DNA of 64,000 nucleotides, taken from NCBI RefSeq assembly GCF_014230085.1, contig NZ_JACHVB010000052.1:1-64000 (forward strand), written 5' to 3'. This stretch comes from Ruficoccus amylovorans (lineage in GTDB: Bacteria > Verrucomicrobiota > Verrucomicrobiia > Opitutales > Cerasicoccaceae). The translations under genes and the position numbers were made by a program. This document shows, one piece after another, positions 8,439 through 16,984 of this stretch (position 1 is the first letter of the stretch; every line of letters begins with the position of its first letter). The notes under the pieces were generated by a model. It saw only the letters and a program-made list of their open reading frames with translations. It was not told where the DNA came from and did no database searches.

Positions 8439-8987
8439 TCAGTCCTGTCGCGGATAGAGCCAGTTGGCAAAAACACGGCTGAGGAACGGCATGACAAAGA
8501 AGGCCATCAGGTAACTCACGATGGGGACCGACACCAACAGGCGCGCCCAGACCGGAAGCCCGCCCATCAGCGGCCCCAGAGCAAAGAGCGTCAGGTTGAC
8601 CAGCGGGTAAACGCACAGGAAAGTCACGACCCACATTTTCCACTTGTTGGGCCGGGGGGCGCAGCTCAGGCGCTCGGGCGGCGGGAACCACGGCTCGTAA
8701 CCCTGGAGGCGGGACATGCGCTCGTCCTCAATCATCGGCTCCAGTTCGCGGTACCACTGGCGGCAGGTTTCGGACTCCTGCCAGGCGACCAGCGCTTTGA
8801 CACTGTCGAAGTGCACGATCACGTCAAAGGTGTCCCGGCGCTCGCCGTGACGCTCCAGCGTCTGGCTGCCCAGGTAGCCGGGGAACCCGGCCGCAGCGGC
8901 GCGAATACCCTGCGTCCATGCCTCCATCCGGTCCTCGCAGCCCGCCTTGACGCGACGGGAGATGAACAAGGTGACCGGCTCTGACAT
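8439..8987 (-). CDS. ABM-domain protein with two C-terminal membrane helices
   Basis: 182 residues. Residues 1-100 (TLFISRRVKAGCEDRMEAWTQGIRAAAAGFPGYLGSQTL and DVIVHFDSVKALVAWQES) fit the antibiotic biosynthesis monooxygenase (ABM) dimeric alpha-beta barrel fold. The C-terminus has two membrane segments (MWVVTFLCVYPLVNLTLFAL and LLVSVPIVSYLMAFFVMPFL). ABM proteins with such tails are widespread and poorly characterised, so no substrate is claimed. The ATG of MSEPVTLF was preferred because a longer in-frame reading would run into the aspartate kinase gene and adds non-conserved residues. It lies 55 bp downstream of the aspartate kinase gene on the same strand and may be co-transcribed. Confidence 0.7.
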   Translation of the reverse strand: MSEPVTLFISRRVKAGCEDRMEAWTQGIRAAAAGFPGYLGSQTLERHGERRDTFDVIVHFDSVKALVAWQESETCRQWYRELEPMIEDERMSRLQGYEPWFPPPERLSCAPRPNKWKMWVVTFLCVYPLVNLTLFALGPLMGGLPVWARLLVSVPIVSYLMAFFVMPFLSRVFANWLYPRQD

Positions 8988-9042
8988 AGGTGTTCGGGTC
9001 GCGGCGGGAAGGTTTCGCCCTTCCCGCCCCCAAGGAAGAAAT

Positions 9043-10257
9043 TTATTTATCCAGACCGAAACCGTCGTGGACCGCCTGGCAGGCCTTGACGGCATCCTCC
9101 AGCTCGATCGCCACCGAGATGCGGATTTCGGAGGTGGAGATCATCTGGATATTGACGCCGTTGTCGGCCAGGATGCTGAAGAGCGTGGCGGCCACCCCGG
9201 CGTGGCTGCGCATACCGACGCCGACCACGGAGACCTTGGCCACGTCGCCCACGTAGTTTACGGTGCCCCCGCCCATTTCGGTGAGCGACTTTTCCACCGC
9301 CTCGACCGCGCGATGCACATCGTCCTTGCTCACGGTAAAGGTGAGGTTGGCGGCGCCGCCGCGGCCGATGTTCTGCACGATCATGTCAACCAGCACGTTG
9401 GCATCGCCGAGGGCCTTGAAGACCTTGGCGGCGGTTCCCGGCGTGTCCGGCAGGTCGCTGACGGCGATCTTCGCCTGATTCTTGTCGAGAGCGACGCCGC
9501 TGACGACGACGTCTTCCATGGAAGGGACTTCGGCTTTCACAATGGTTCCGGGGTTGTGGTTAAAACTGCTGCGGACTTCAAATACGACGTTGTGCTTCTG
9601 GGAAAACTCGACCGCGCGGGCCTGCATGACCTTGCTGCCCATCGAGGCCAGTTCGAGCATTTCCTCGTAGGAGATTTCCTCGATCTTGCGGGCATTGGGG
9701 ACGACACGCGGGTCGGCGGTGTAAACCCCTTCCACATCGGTGTAGATCTGGCAGACGTCGGCTTTGAGGCCGGCGGCCAGGGCCACGGCGGAGAGGTCGC
9801 TGCCCCCGCGCCCGAGCGTGGTGATCTCGCCCTCCTCGTCCTGCCCCTGGAATCCGGCCACGATCACGACCTTACCCTCGGCCAGACGGTCGGGGATGTC
9901 GCCGCCGGTGATGTCGCGGATGCGCGCGCGGGTGTGGGCGGCGTCGGTACGGAAACCGGCCTGATAGCCCAGCCGTGAGACGGCGGGGATACCGAGCGCA
10001 TGCAGCGCCATGGCGGTCAGGGCGATGGTTTCCTGCTCACCACAGGCCAGAAGCATATCCATCTCCCGCTCGTCGGGACGGGGATTAAGCTCCTTGGCTC
10101 GGGCGACCAGCTCGTTAGTCACGCCGCCGCGGGCGGAAACCACCACTGCGACCTGGTGACCTTCGTCCACCGTCTTCTTGATGCGCTGGGCAACGTTGCG
10201 GATGCGGTCAACATCCTTGACTGACGTGCCGCCGTATTTCTGTACAATCAGGGCCAT
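9043..10257 (-). CDS. lysC: Aspartate kinase
   Basis: 404 residues. Phosphorylates aspartate in the first step toward Lys, Met, Thr and diaminopimelate. The start MALIVQKYGGTSVKD carries the kinase motif KYGGTSV at the very N-terminus, so upstream in-frame residues (to 10293) are rejected. Other signatures are GEQETIALTAMAL, the GFQGQDEEGEITTLGRGGSDLSA nucleotide loop and DVEGVYTADPR. Two ACT domains at the C-terminus (about 265-330 and 345-404, with DLPDTPGTAAKVFKAL and GVGMRSHAGVAATLFSIL) point to feedback control by lysine and/or threonine. The length is that of the short monofunctional type. It lies about 1.3 kb downstream of homoserine dehydrogenase, with the DUF2062 gene between. Confidence 0.93.
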   Translation of the reverse strand: MALIVQKYGGTSVKDVDRIRNVAQRIKKTVDEGHQVAVVVSARGGVTNELVARAKELNPRPDEREMDMLLACGEQETIALTAMALHALGIPAVSRLGYQAGFRTDAAHTRARIRDITGGDIPDRLAEGKVVIVAGFQGQDEEGEITTLGRGGSDLSAVALAAGLKADVCQIYTDVEGVYTADPRVVPNARKIEEISYEEMLELASMGSKVMQARAVEFSQKHNVVFEVRSSFNHNPGTIVKAEVPSMEDVVVSGVALDKNQAKIAVSDLPDTPGTAAKVFKALGDANVLVDMIVQNIGRGGAANLTFTVSKDDVHRAVEAVEKSLTEMGGGTVNYVGDVAKVSVVGVGMRSHAGVAATLFSILADNGVNIQMISTSEIRISVAIELEDAVKACQAVHDGFGLDK

Positions 10258-10472
10258 GACAAAACCGTCAAGGAAGCCGAATTTCCCGCTCACTTCAAGC
10301 GTGAAAGACGGGAGCGCCGCCTTGTCCCCCCAACACCGTATGAATACTGGATCGGAACGTCATTACCGGCTGCCCCGGAACCGGATTCTCCCGGCGACCG
10401 GCCCCTCTGCGCAAACAGAAACGCTAAGCGAACCGGCGGCGTGCATTTATGCTCCTAATTAGAGCATCTTCA

Positions 10473-10599
10473 GAAATATAATAGCCACAATCGTTAAATG
10501 GTTAAATGGCCAATTGTTAATTGTTGGATAAAGAACGGAGAAAACAGCAATTAGCTATTTTTAACCATTTAGCCATTTGGCCTTTTTGTGGCATCGCCT
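10473..10599. repeat. Dispersed palindromic repeat, copy 1
   Basis: This stretch shares ordered blocks with 16060-16170: TAGCCACAATCG, AATTGTTGGA, AGAAAACAGCAATTAG, TTAGCCATT and GGCATCGCCT. The core is an imperfect palindrome (TAAATGGC..AATTG with CAATTAGC..CCATTTA). Copy 1 is 16 bases longer through local duplication of TAAATGG/AATTGTT. Both copies lie at the 3' end of a minus-strand gene in the same orientation. Here the repeat supplies the last residues and stop codon of the DUF2062 gene. Confidence 0.85.
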
Positions 10600-11264
10600 T
10601 CGGGTTCGCCGTCGGCTGGTTCCGGCCCGTCGGCGGGCTTTTCGAGCGCCTTACCCAGCAGCCGAAACGAGTGGCCCTTCGCCCGCTTTTCATAGTAGCG
10701 TAAGCAGATCAGGTAGACCGCGTGGAGGATCAGGCTCAGGAGAATACCCAGGATCAGCCCGCCGACCGCCGTCTGCACCCACCCGTCAAAGATCCGCTGC
10801 ATGATGCTGAGCTGGACTTCGGGTTCAAGGTCGCCGCTGTACAGCTCCACAATTTCGGGCGTGATGTCCTCGGAAAGATCGGGCTTGCCAAAAACATCAA
10901 AAACGTAGGCCCCGACCTTGTAGTCGGCGTAGTAGATCGGCACAATTGTGAACGGATTCGTAATCAGGGTCAGCCCGGCGGCGACCATCAGGTTCGAGCG
11001 CATCATCAGCGCCAGTACGCTGGCCAGCGGTGTCTGCGGCGTAGGCGGAGGCAGCATGGCCAGGATGCACCCGATGTAGATCGACCGCACCACCTGCCTG
11101 CGCCGGAACGACCACAGATACGAACGCGCACGAGCCGTTTTCGCGAACCACTTGAGCACCGGGTAGCGGTGGATATTCGTCCGCCGTGGCAGCGGGCGCA
11201 TGATGCGTTTCAGGCGGCGGACGCGGCGAAAGCTCTCCTGACGTTTCTTTTCTTCGGAAGACAT
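10569..11264 (-). CDS. DUF2062 membrane protein
   Basis: 231 residues. The central part, VVRSIYIGCILAMLPPPTPQTPLASVLALMMRSNLMVAAGLTLITNPFTIVPIYYADYKVGAYVF, is the DUF2062 pattern of hydrophobic helices with Pro and an NPFT motif. A second membrane segment, GGLILGILLSLILHAVYLICL, follows a short extramembrane loop. The function of DUF2062 is unknown; members often occur with envelope or glycosyltransferase genes. The basic N-terminus (KKRQESFRRVRRLKRIMR) should stay cytoplasmic. The start MSSEEKKR was preferred to upstream in-frame ATGs that add non-conserved residues. The last ten residues (about GDATKRPNG) are encoded by the dispersed repeat, so the original C-terminus has probably been replaced. 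Confidence 0.75.
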   Translation of the reverse strand: MSSEEKKRQESFRRVRRLKRIMRPLPRRTNIHRYPVLKWFAKTARARSYLWSFRRRQVVRSIYIGCILAMLPPPTPQTPLASVLALMMRSNLMVAAGLTLITNPFTIVPIYYADYKVGAYVFDVFGKPDLSEDITPEIVELYSGDLEPEVQLSIMQRIFDGWVQTAVGGLILGILLSLILHAVYLICLRYYEKRAKGHSFRLLGKALEKPADGPEPADGEPEGDATKRPNG

Positions 11265-11574
11265 TTTTCCAGGCTGAAGAGCCAAGGCATCAAACCGCGC
11301 CATCGAAGACAACCGGAAACTCAAAGTCAGAGTCCTCGACCTGTGCAAGGACCAGTCCTTGACCTGTGATCCTGCGGATCACAGATATCCCCGTTAAGGC
11401 GGAGGCATGGGCAACGACGATTGATGCCAACTCAAACGAACTTCGCTGCGTCCCGCACAGGCAGGATACGAGACCGTAGACAAATGGGTCGCGATTGCGA
11501 GGGGCTGAGGTGGTTCCGTTGAGGGTTTCCTTGAAGGGAGACAAATCCTATCTCCCCTTTCACAGGCGGCGGGC
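11265..11574. other. Interval between homoserine dehydrogenase and DUF2062 genes
   Basis: No gene is seen. Two hairpins are clear: an 8-bp stem CTGTGATC/GATCACAG (11364-11371 with 11377-11384), and a terminator-like stem GGGAGA/TCTCCC (about 11536-11541 with 11551-11556) just after the end of the homoserine dehydrogenase gene on the minus strand. Confidence 0.5.
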
Positions 11575-12912
11575 TTACGGGTTGAAAATACGCAGCAGGA
11601 AGGGCGTCTCCAGCACGGAACCGAGCCGCTTCAGGCTCTTGAGGGTGGCGGAGACGACTTTTTCGTTGGACTGGTGGGTCGTGAAAAGCAGCGTCGCCGT
11701 GCCCTCCCCGGCCTCCTGATGCTGGGTCATGGTGGCGATGGAAAGCCCTTCGCGGGAGATGACATCCGTCACCCGCGCCAGGACGCCGGGCTGGTCCTTC
11801 ACCCGCAGGCGCAGGTAGTAGGCCGAGCGGATCGCCTCCGGCCCGGCCAGCTCGACCTCTGCGCCCAGCGCGGCGTAAACGTCCTCGTCCTCCTCGCAGA
11901 TGAACGGCGCTGGCACGCCCTTGAGCAGATAAACGGCGTCAGCGATGTCGCTGATGACGGCGCTGGAGGTAGCGTCCTGCCCTGCTCCGCGCCCCACGAG
12001 GAGCGTCGTGCCAACCACGTCGCCGGTCAAACTGACCCCGTTGTAGACCTCGTCCACACTGGCCATCAGTTCGCGCTTCGAGATCAGCGCCGGGTGGAGG
12101 CGCACGCTCAGGCAGTTGGTTGAAAAGTCACGACTGATGACGGCCAGCAGCTTGATCTTGCAGCCCAGCTCACGGGCGTAAGCGATGTCGTACTGGGTGA
12201 TCCCCCGGATGCCCTCGACGAGCATTTCCTTCAGCTTGACCCAACGTCCATGCGCCAGATAGGCCAGGATGACGGCCTTGTGGGCGGCGTCCCAGCCATC
12301 GAGGTCGAGCGACTCGTCCGCCTCGACGTAGCCAAGGGAGCGGGCATCGTCGAGGATATCGGGGAAGCTCAGTCCCTCACGTTCCATGCGCGTAAGGATG
12401 TAATTTGAAGTGCCGTTGAGGATTCCGTAAATGAGTGAAAAACGGTTGGCCACGAGCCCCTCGCGCAGGGTCTTGATAATCGGGATGCCACCGGCCACGC
12501 TGGCCTCGAAAAAGTAATGCGTCCCGGCCCGGCGGGCGGCGCTGAAAATCTCCTCCCCGTGTTTGCAGATGAGAGCCTTGTTGGCGGAGACCACGATCTT
12601 GCCCGCCTTGAGCGCGCGCAGGGTCAGGGTGCGGGCCAGCTTGGTGCCACCGATCAGTTCGCAGACGATGTCGATGGAGGGGTCGTCCACCACCGCGTAG
12701 GGGTCGTCCGTCAGACGCGAAGCCGGGACGCGCACCTCGCGCTTCTTCTTCAGGTCGGAGACGGCCGCCCGCACCAACTCCAGCTTGACGCCCAGCCGGC
12801 GCTCCAGCGCCGAGTCGTTCCCCTGAAGGTGCTTCCACACGCCCTGACCGACCGTACCGAAGCCCAGCAGCCCGATCCGGATAACCTGTTTGCTCTGTTT
12901 TTTCTGTTCCAC
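11575..12912 (-). CDS. hom: Homoserine dehydrogenase
   Basis: 445 residues. Reduces aspartate semialdehyde to homoserine with NAD(P)H in the Met/Thr branch. The Rossmann motif GLLGFGTVGQGVW is at about residues 14-26. ELIGGTKLARTLTLRALKAGKIVVSANKALI, the GGIPIIKTLREGL loop, YILTRMEREGLSF and the catalytic segment SLDLDGWDAAHKAVILA follow in the usual order. An ACT domain at about 355-430 (YYLRLRVKDQPGVLARVTDVISREGLSIATM) suggests threonine feedback, and the length is that of the ACT-bearing monofunctional enzyme. Together with lysC and metY nearby it supplies methionine precursors. The start MEQKKQ is the only ATG before the Rossmann strand. Confidence 0.94.
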   Translation of the reverse strand: MEQKKQSKQVIRIGLLGFGTVGQGVWKHLQGNDSALERRLGVKLELVRAAVSDLKKKREVRVPASRLTDDPYAVVDDPSIDIVCELIGGTKLARTLTLRALKAGKIVVSANKALICKHGEEIFSAARRAGTHYFFEASVAGGIPIIKTLREGLVANRFSLIYGILNGTSNYILTRMEREGLSFPDILDDARSLGYVEADESLDLDGWDAAHKAVILAYLAHGRWVKLKEMLVEGIRGITQYDIAYARELGCKIKLLAVISRDFSTNCLSVRLHPALISKRELMASVDEVYNGVSLTGDVVGTTLLVGRGAGQDATSSAVISDIADAVYLLKGVPAPFICEEDEDVYAALGAEVELAGPEAIRSAYYLRLRVKDQPGVLARVTDVISREGLSIATMTQHQEAGEGTATLLFTTHQSNEKVVSATLKSLKRLGSVLETPFLLRIFNP

Positions 12913-13161
12913 GAAGCGGGTGATTTAGACGGATTTTCCCGTCCGCGGAAAGGGAAAAGCACCGTTTCGGCAAAGATCGTGCTGCTCCAGGGGACGGCCA
13001 CCACTCATTTCAACTCAAGCGCCACAGGTCCAGCCTGCCAACCGTCCGATCAAGGCTGGACTATCAGTTTATTATTTCGTCCGCGCCCCCAACATAAGTT
13101 CAGGAACCATGTCTTGAAAAAAGGGTCTAGTATACCTTCTGCGCACACCGTCCATGTATCT

Positions 13162-15651
13162 ATGACCATGCTGATGTATCGACCGTTACTTATTCTCGCA
13201 TCCTTTTCGTTCTGCTTTTTGGGACAAACCGCCTTCGCCCGCCTTTGGACCTCCAGCGACGGACGCACGCTCGAAGCAGACTATGTCGGTGCCGACGCCT
13301 ACGCGGTGACGGTTCAGCGCGCCCTCGACGGGGTGCAGTTCCAGATACCGTTGGACAGGCTTTCCGAGGAGGACCGTGCCTTCGTCGAAACCCGGCTCAG
13401 CGAAAAAAACACGTCCGGCACCTCCTCCCAGCCGCCCGCTGCCAACGCGCGAGGCCCCCTCAAGACCGTTTCCGTGCTCGGCCCCAATGCCGGGGACGCC
13501 GCCTTTCGTGATTTCGATAACGGGCTGAACTGGGCCGACGGCCTGTTATTCAAAACAGACATCACTCCTGCGACCCTCGCCTACGGAGAACGCTGGCTCA
13601 AATACGGATCGGACCGAATGGGCATCCGCCAACTCAATGCCATCCTCGTCAGCCCGGACGAAATTGCCGGCCTTAACGGACAGTTAATCGTCACCACCCC
13701 AGGCACCCGCCTGAAAGAAGACTACCTCTTCGCCACCGGTAACATGCCGCTCTACGTCGAAAGCACAGACGGCATTGAGGCGGAGGGCTGGCTGCTCGTT
13801 GTCGCCAACGAAAGCGACAGCCCCAACTTCGCCCGGACCGAACTGATGAAGGTGCGCTCCGTCAACGCCGCTCTGGGCCGCGTCGATGTGGAGCGCTTCA
13901 GCAACATCCCGCAACACTACGAATGGAGAAATGGCGACTGGATCATGCGTGTCCCCAACTTTGGAAACGGCAATACCGGGCCCTTGTTATTGCTAAATCC
14001 GGATTCCGAGGAAGCGGTTGATTTCGCCGTCCAGCGTGTCGAAAGACTGATCACCGGGCGCGCCGGAGAGATTATCTGGAAATACGTCATCCTCAACCAC
14101 AATAATGCGCTGGCCAATGTCGCCAATGCGATCAACAACGGCCTCGCTGTTGACTTGAACAATGACGGAGAAGCTGACATCAGACCGGTTGTCATGGCCA
14201 AGGCCGCAGACTTGCTGGCACGCATTGCCCGCGGACTTGAGGCACGAGGCGGAGAAAACATCACCGTCCTGACGACCCTCGACGAACACCCCGCCCAGGG
14301 AATACTTGAAGGCGGCACCACCGGCATTTACTTCTCCGACAACAATAACAACAACGGCCCCAAAAATCCCCACCATTTCTCGTCATGGCTCAATAGCCTC
14401 GCCTACCTGGGGCCGCAGACATCGGTTCGTGTGTTTGCCCCCTCCGATTCGATTGGCTCAGCCCTGAGCGTTTTCTTCGCGGACGATATCGTCCTCAACG
14501 GCAAGGCCGCCCTGACCAGAAACGAAATTCTCTATCACGCCGGAGACAGTAAGTTTGACTGGCTCGGCCTTCCGAAGGGCCCCGTCGAGCATCTGGCTCA
14601 GCCCTTGGGCACCCTCCAACCGCTTGACGCCGAGTTTGTCACCGTCGGCCCCGGTGTCAGCGCAACCCGTGAAGGCGACGCGTGGACCATCGAGGGGACC
14701 GAGGGGCGCCCGACCAGCTTCCGCCTTAGCCTGCCCGCACAGGAAACCCCGGATCTGCTGCTCACACTCGCGGCCAACACGACCGCAGAAGGTTACCTGA
14801 CCGTTTCCCTCGCCCCACGCCAACAACCCTTTCACCCCACGCCCTACGCAACTGGCTGGATAACCGAAAACGGAGCCAAATACTTCTACCCTGGCGATGA
14901 GAGCTACAACGCCACTTCGGCTTACAATGCCCGCACCCTGCGCACCTATAGCTGGCGGGTTCATCCGAAAAAGCAGGGGAGTTTCATCGATCTCTACCTG
15001 GCCGTGCCCCAGGAAACGCCCTCCCTCGTATTCGCCTGGCGAGGCGCGGAAGGGACGACAGGCACCGTCGCCCTCGTCTCCGAAACGGGTGAAACCGGCG
15101 AACCCATCCTCCAAAAAGAACTCATCCCCGACGGTCCCGCAAAAAAAATATTCTCGAAAATAGATCTGACCGAGTACGCAGAGCAGATGATCCGCCTGCG
15201 CTTCACCGTAAACGGCCCCGAGAGTGAGCCTCCTGCCACCCTGACTTCTCTCTCCAACCTGAAACTAACCAGTGACGATTCCTCCCGGGAACTCTCCCCA
15301 TTCCCCCGCTCACTACTTGAAAGCCCGGTCAACGCAAACACCGGGGAAATCAGCTTCTACTTCAGCGACCTCCCGCCATCCGCACCGTTTGAACTGGAAT
15401 TCACCTGGCACGGCAGCACGCCTTTAATCCTCAAGAACCTGCACCGGGCAGATAAAGATGTCATCGCCTACCGCCTGTTCGAGCATGGCATCTGCCTCAT
15501 CAACCCGTCCTCCAAACCCTACCCCCTCGATTTGGCCAAGGCATTCCCGAAAAAGAAGTTCGCCTATGCCTCGGGTTCCAACAGTGGCAGCCGTGTCTAT
15601 GGCAGCATTCCCCTCCCTGCCGCCAGCGCAGCAGTTTACGAATTAGACTAA
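13162..15651 (+). CDS. Large exported protein with N-terminal SHD1-like domain
   Basis: 829 residues. A signal peptide (MTMLMYRPLLILASFSFCFLGQTAFA) is followed by RLWTSSDGRTLEADYVGADAYAVTVQ and PLDRLSEEDRAFVE, which fit the SLA1-homology-like (SHD1) module common in planctomycete and verrucomicrobial exported proteins. The remaining 750 residues are not recognised. They are rich in beta-strand pattern and Asn runs (FSDNNNNNGP). A segment from about 480 (TVGPGVSATREGDAWTIEGTEGRPTSFRLSLP) looks like beta-sandwich modules, which might be carbohydrate-associated. An in-frame reading extends upstream to 12517 but overlaps the opposite-strand hom gene, so the ATG at 13162 (or 13168/13174) was chosen for its signal peptide. 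No operon partners; tRNA-Val follows. Confidence 0.7.
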   Translation: MTMLMYRPLLILASFSFCFLGQTAFARLWTSSDGRTLEADYVGADAYAVTVQRALDGVQFQIPLDRLSEEDRAFVETRLSEKNTSGTSSQPPAANARGPLKTVSVLGPNAGDAAFRDFDNGLNWADGLLFKTDITPATLAYGERWLKYGSDRMGIRQLNAILVSPDEIAGLNGQLIVTTPGTRLKEDYLFATGNMPLYVESTDGIEAEGWLLVVANESDSPNFARTELMKVRSVNAALGRVDVERFSNIPQHYEWRNGDWIMRVPNFGNGNTGPLLLLNPDSEEAVDFAVQRVERLITGRAGEIIWKYVILNHNNALANVANAINNGLAVDLNNDGEADIRPVVMAKAADLLARIARGLEARGGENITVLTTLDEHPAQGILEGGTTGIYFSDNNNNNGPKNPHHFSSWLNSLAYLGPQTSVRVFAPSDSIGSALSVFFADDIVLNGKAALTRNEILYHAGDSKFDWLGLPKGPVEHLAQPLGTLQPLDAEFVTVGPGVSATREGDAWTIEGTEGRPTSFRLSLPAQETPDLLLTLAANTTAEGYLTVSLAPRQQPFHPTPYATGWITENGAKYFYPGDESYNATSAYNARTLRTYSWRVHPKKQGSFIDLYLAVPQETPSLVFAWRGAEGTTGTVALVSETGETGEPILQKELIPDGPAKKIFSKIDLTEYAEQMIRLRFTVNGPESEPPATLTSLSNLKLTSDDSSRELSPFPRSLLESPVNANTGEISFYFSDLPPSAPFELEFTWHGSTPLILKNLHRADKDVIAYRLFEHGICLINPSSKPYPLDLAKAFPKKKFAYASGSNSGSRVYGSIPLPAASAAVYELD

Positions 15652-15731
15652 GTGCCCATCCGCCAGCCAAGCCCGGCCCAAATAAGTCTTGCACCTTCGA
15701 AGGGCATAACCATGATACCGGCCTTTCCCCG

Positions 15732-15808
15732 GGGCGCTTAGCTCAGTTGGCTAGAGCAACTGGTTTACACCCAGTAGGTCGCAGGTTCGAGCCCTGCAGC
15801 GCCCACCA
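15732..15808 (+). tRNA. tRNA-Val (anticodon UAC)
   Basis: Acceptor GGGCGCT (15732-15738) pairs with AGCGCCC (15798-15804), then discriminator A and encoded CCA (15806-15808). The D arm is GCTCAGTTGGCTAGAGC, the anticodon arm ACTGG-TTTACAC-CCAGT gives UAC, and the T arm is GCAGGTTCGAGCCCTGC. Confidence 0.97.
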
Positions 15809-16059
15809 TGTTGAATTTCTCCCGCAATCCCCTCAAGTAAGCCCTCTATACGGTTAAAACGCTGTTCAACAGCAGGTTGCACTCCTGTCTTTTTTTGACT
15901 ATTTATGTCATTATTTGTCATACTTTGCACATCTCTGCCTGATTTCTGTAGCACTATGTGTAGCAATTCAGAATCACCATCCAATCTAGGCAGTTGCTCC
16001 AGTGACCACCTCAAACCAGCACAATAATGATCCCTTAGAAGTTGGAATACGCGGTTTAA
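15809..16059 (-). pseudogene. Possible C-terminal relic of a tRNA-targeting integrase
   Basis: On the minus strand an open frame runs from about 16050 into the antisense of the tRNA-Val 3' end. It reads RWSLEQLPRLDGDSELLHI, then a Gln/Asn-rich tail, then GRCRARTCDLLGVNQLL across the tRNA. Many tyrosine recombinases that insert at a tRNA 3' end have such divergent tails ending in the antisense tRNA peptide. No catalytic domain (R-H-R-Y) remains and no start is evident, so this would be only a tail fragment. It is followed immediately by the dispersed repeat. It may equally be a chance open frame. Confidence 0.25.
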
Positions 16060-16170
16060 GAAATACTGTAGCCACAATCGCTAAATGGCTAATTGTTGGA
16101 TGAGAAACGTAGAAAACAGCAATTAGCCATTTAACTATTTAGCCATTCGGTCTTTGAGCAGGCATCGCCT
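16060..16170. repeat. Dispersed palindromic repeat, copy 2
   Basis: Second, shorter copy of the element at 10473-10599, with the same block order and orientation. It begins right after the possible integrase relic and ends 2 bases before the stop codon of the minus-strand marC-like gene, so again it sits at a gene 3' end. Its palindromic core could fold in RNA as a 3' structure. Confidence 0.85.
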
Positions 16171-16172
16171 GG

Positions 16173-16790
16173 CTATTCTGCCACGGCCATCAAGCCACGG
16201 ATACCATCGAACAATATCTGCGCGGCCAGAGCGGTAAGCATCAGTCCCGTCAAGCGACTCAGGATAGTGATACCCAGCTTACCGAGGACACGCTCCACCT
16301 TGGCGCTTAGAAACAGCAAGACCCCGACCCCGACGACGGCGAGCAGGACGCCCACAATGCTGGGCAGATGCAGCCCATGCTCCCGCATATCCGCCCCCAT
16401 CACGAGCAGTGTGCCGGTCGTTGCCGGCCCCACCGTCACGGGAATGGCCAGGGGTACAACAGCAGCGGTTTTCATGTCCTCGATATCCGGCTTTTGTTGA
16501 TTCAAGGGGCGGGCACTTTCCCGTGCCAGGGCGATGCCACTCAGAAACAACAGCGTCCCCGCCCCCACGCGAAAGGCATCCAAGGTAATGCCAAACAGGT
16601 CAAAGAGGTAGCCACCAAAAAACAACAGCACGGAGACCACAGCCAACACCGCGAGAGTCACGCGGACAGCCATTGAGCGCCGCTCGGAAGCCGTCAGGTT
16701 CGCCGTGTAAGTCAGGAAAACAGACAAGACGAAAAAGGGCGTCAGCAGCAGGAAGAATTTTATCCAGACGCTAATGAAAGCAAGAAACAT
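16173..16790 (-). CDS. MarC/YchE-family integral membrane protein
   Basis: 205 residues with six predicted membrane segments in two blocks. The start MFLAFISVWIKFFLLLTPFFVLSVFL, the motif AAVVPLAIPVTVGPATTGTLLVMG (family consensus PLA.P.l.GPGai), and the end LSRLTGLMLTALAAQILFDGIRGLM are typical of MarC/UPF0056 proteins. The family is an inner-membrane protein group without a settled substrate; an early link to multiple antibiotic resistance in E. coli was later withdrawn. Length matches the family (about 200). It is monocistronic. Confidence 0.88.
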   Translation of the reverse strand: MFLAFISVWIKFFLLLTPFFVLSVFLTYTANLTASERRSMAVRVTLAVLAVVSVLLFFGGYLFDLFGITLDAFRVGAGTLLFLSGIALARESARPLNQQKPDIEDMKTAAVVPLAIPVTVGPATTGTLLVMGADMREHGLHLPSIVGVLLAVVGVGVLLFLSAKVERVLGKLGITILSRLTGLMLTALAAQILFDGIRGLMAVAE

Positions 16791-16909
16791 GAGGCTACTT
16801 CCTATGAGTCAGAAGGGACCGATCCAAACCAAAAAAGCGAACCGGCTGTTCTTCATTCAACGACAACGGCGACAACTCTTTCCCGTCCGGACGCCATCCG
16901 GGGAAAAGG

Positions 16910-16937
16910 CACCCTCGCCATACCAATGGCGAGGGTG
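16910..16937 (-). terminator. Terminator of the symporter operon
   Basis: A perfect 12-bp stem (16910-16921 with 16926-16937) has a 4-nt loop. On the minus strand it follows the end of the alpha/alpha-toroid gene by about 47 bases and is followed by GCCTTTTCC, a short T run. Confidence 0.75.
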
Positions 16938-16984
16938 TGTCTCCCGAACGCGCTCAGGATGACAAATGCGCAAGATCCCCGAGC

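Noticed and set aside
12517-13161. In-frame upstream extension of the SHD1-like exported protein
   Set aside because: It overlaps the opposite-strand homoserine dehydrogenase gene and precedes an obvious signal peptide at 13162.
15751-15808. Peptide GRCRARTCDLLGVNQLL as part of a gene
   Set aside because: It is the antisense of tRNA-Val and often appears at tRNA loci; used only as a hint of an integrase tail.
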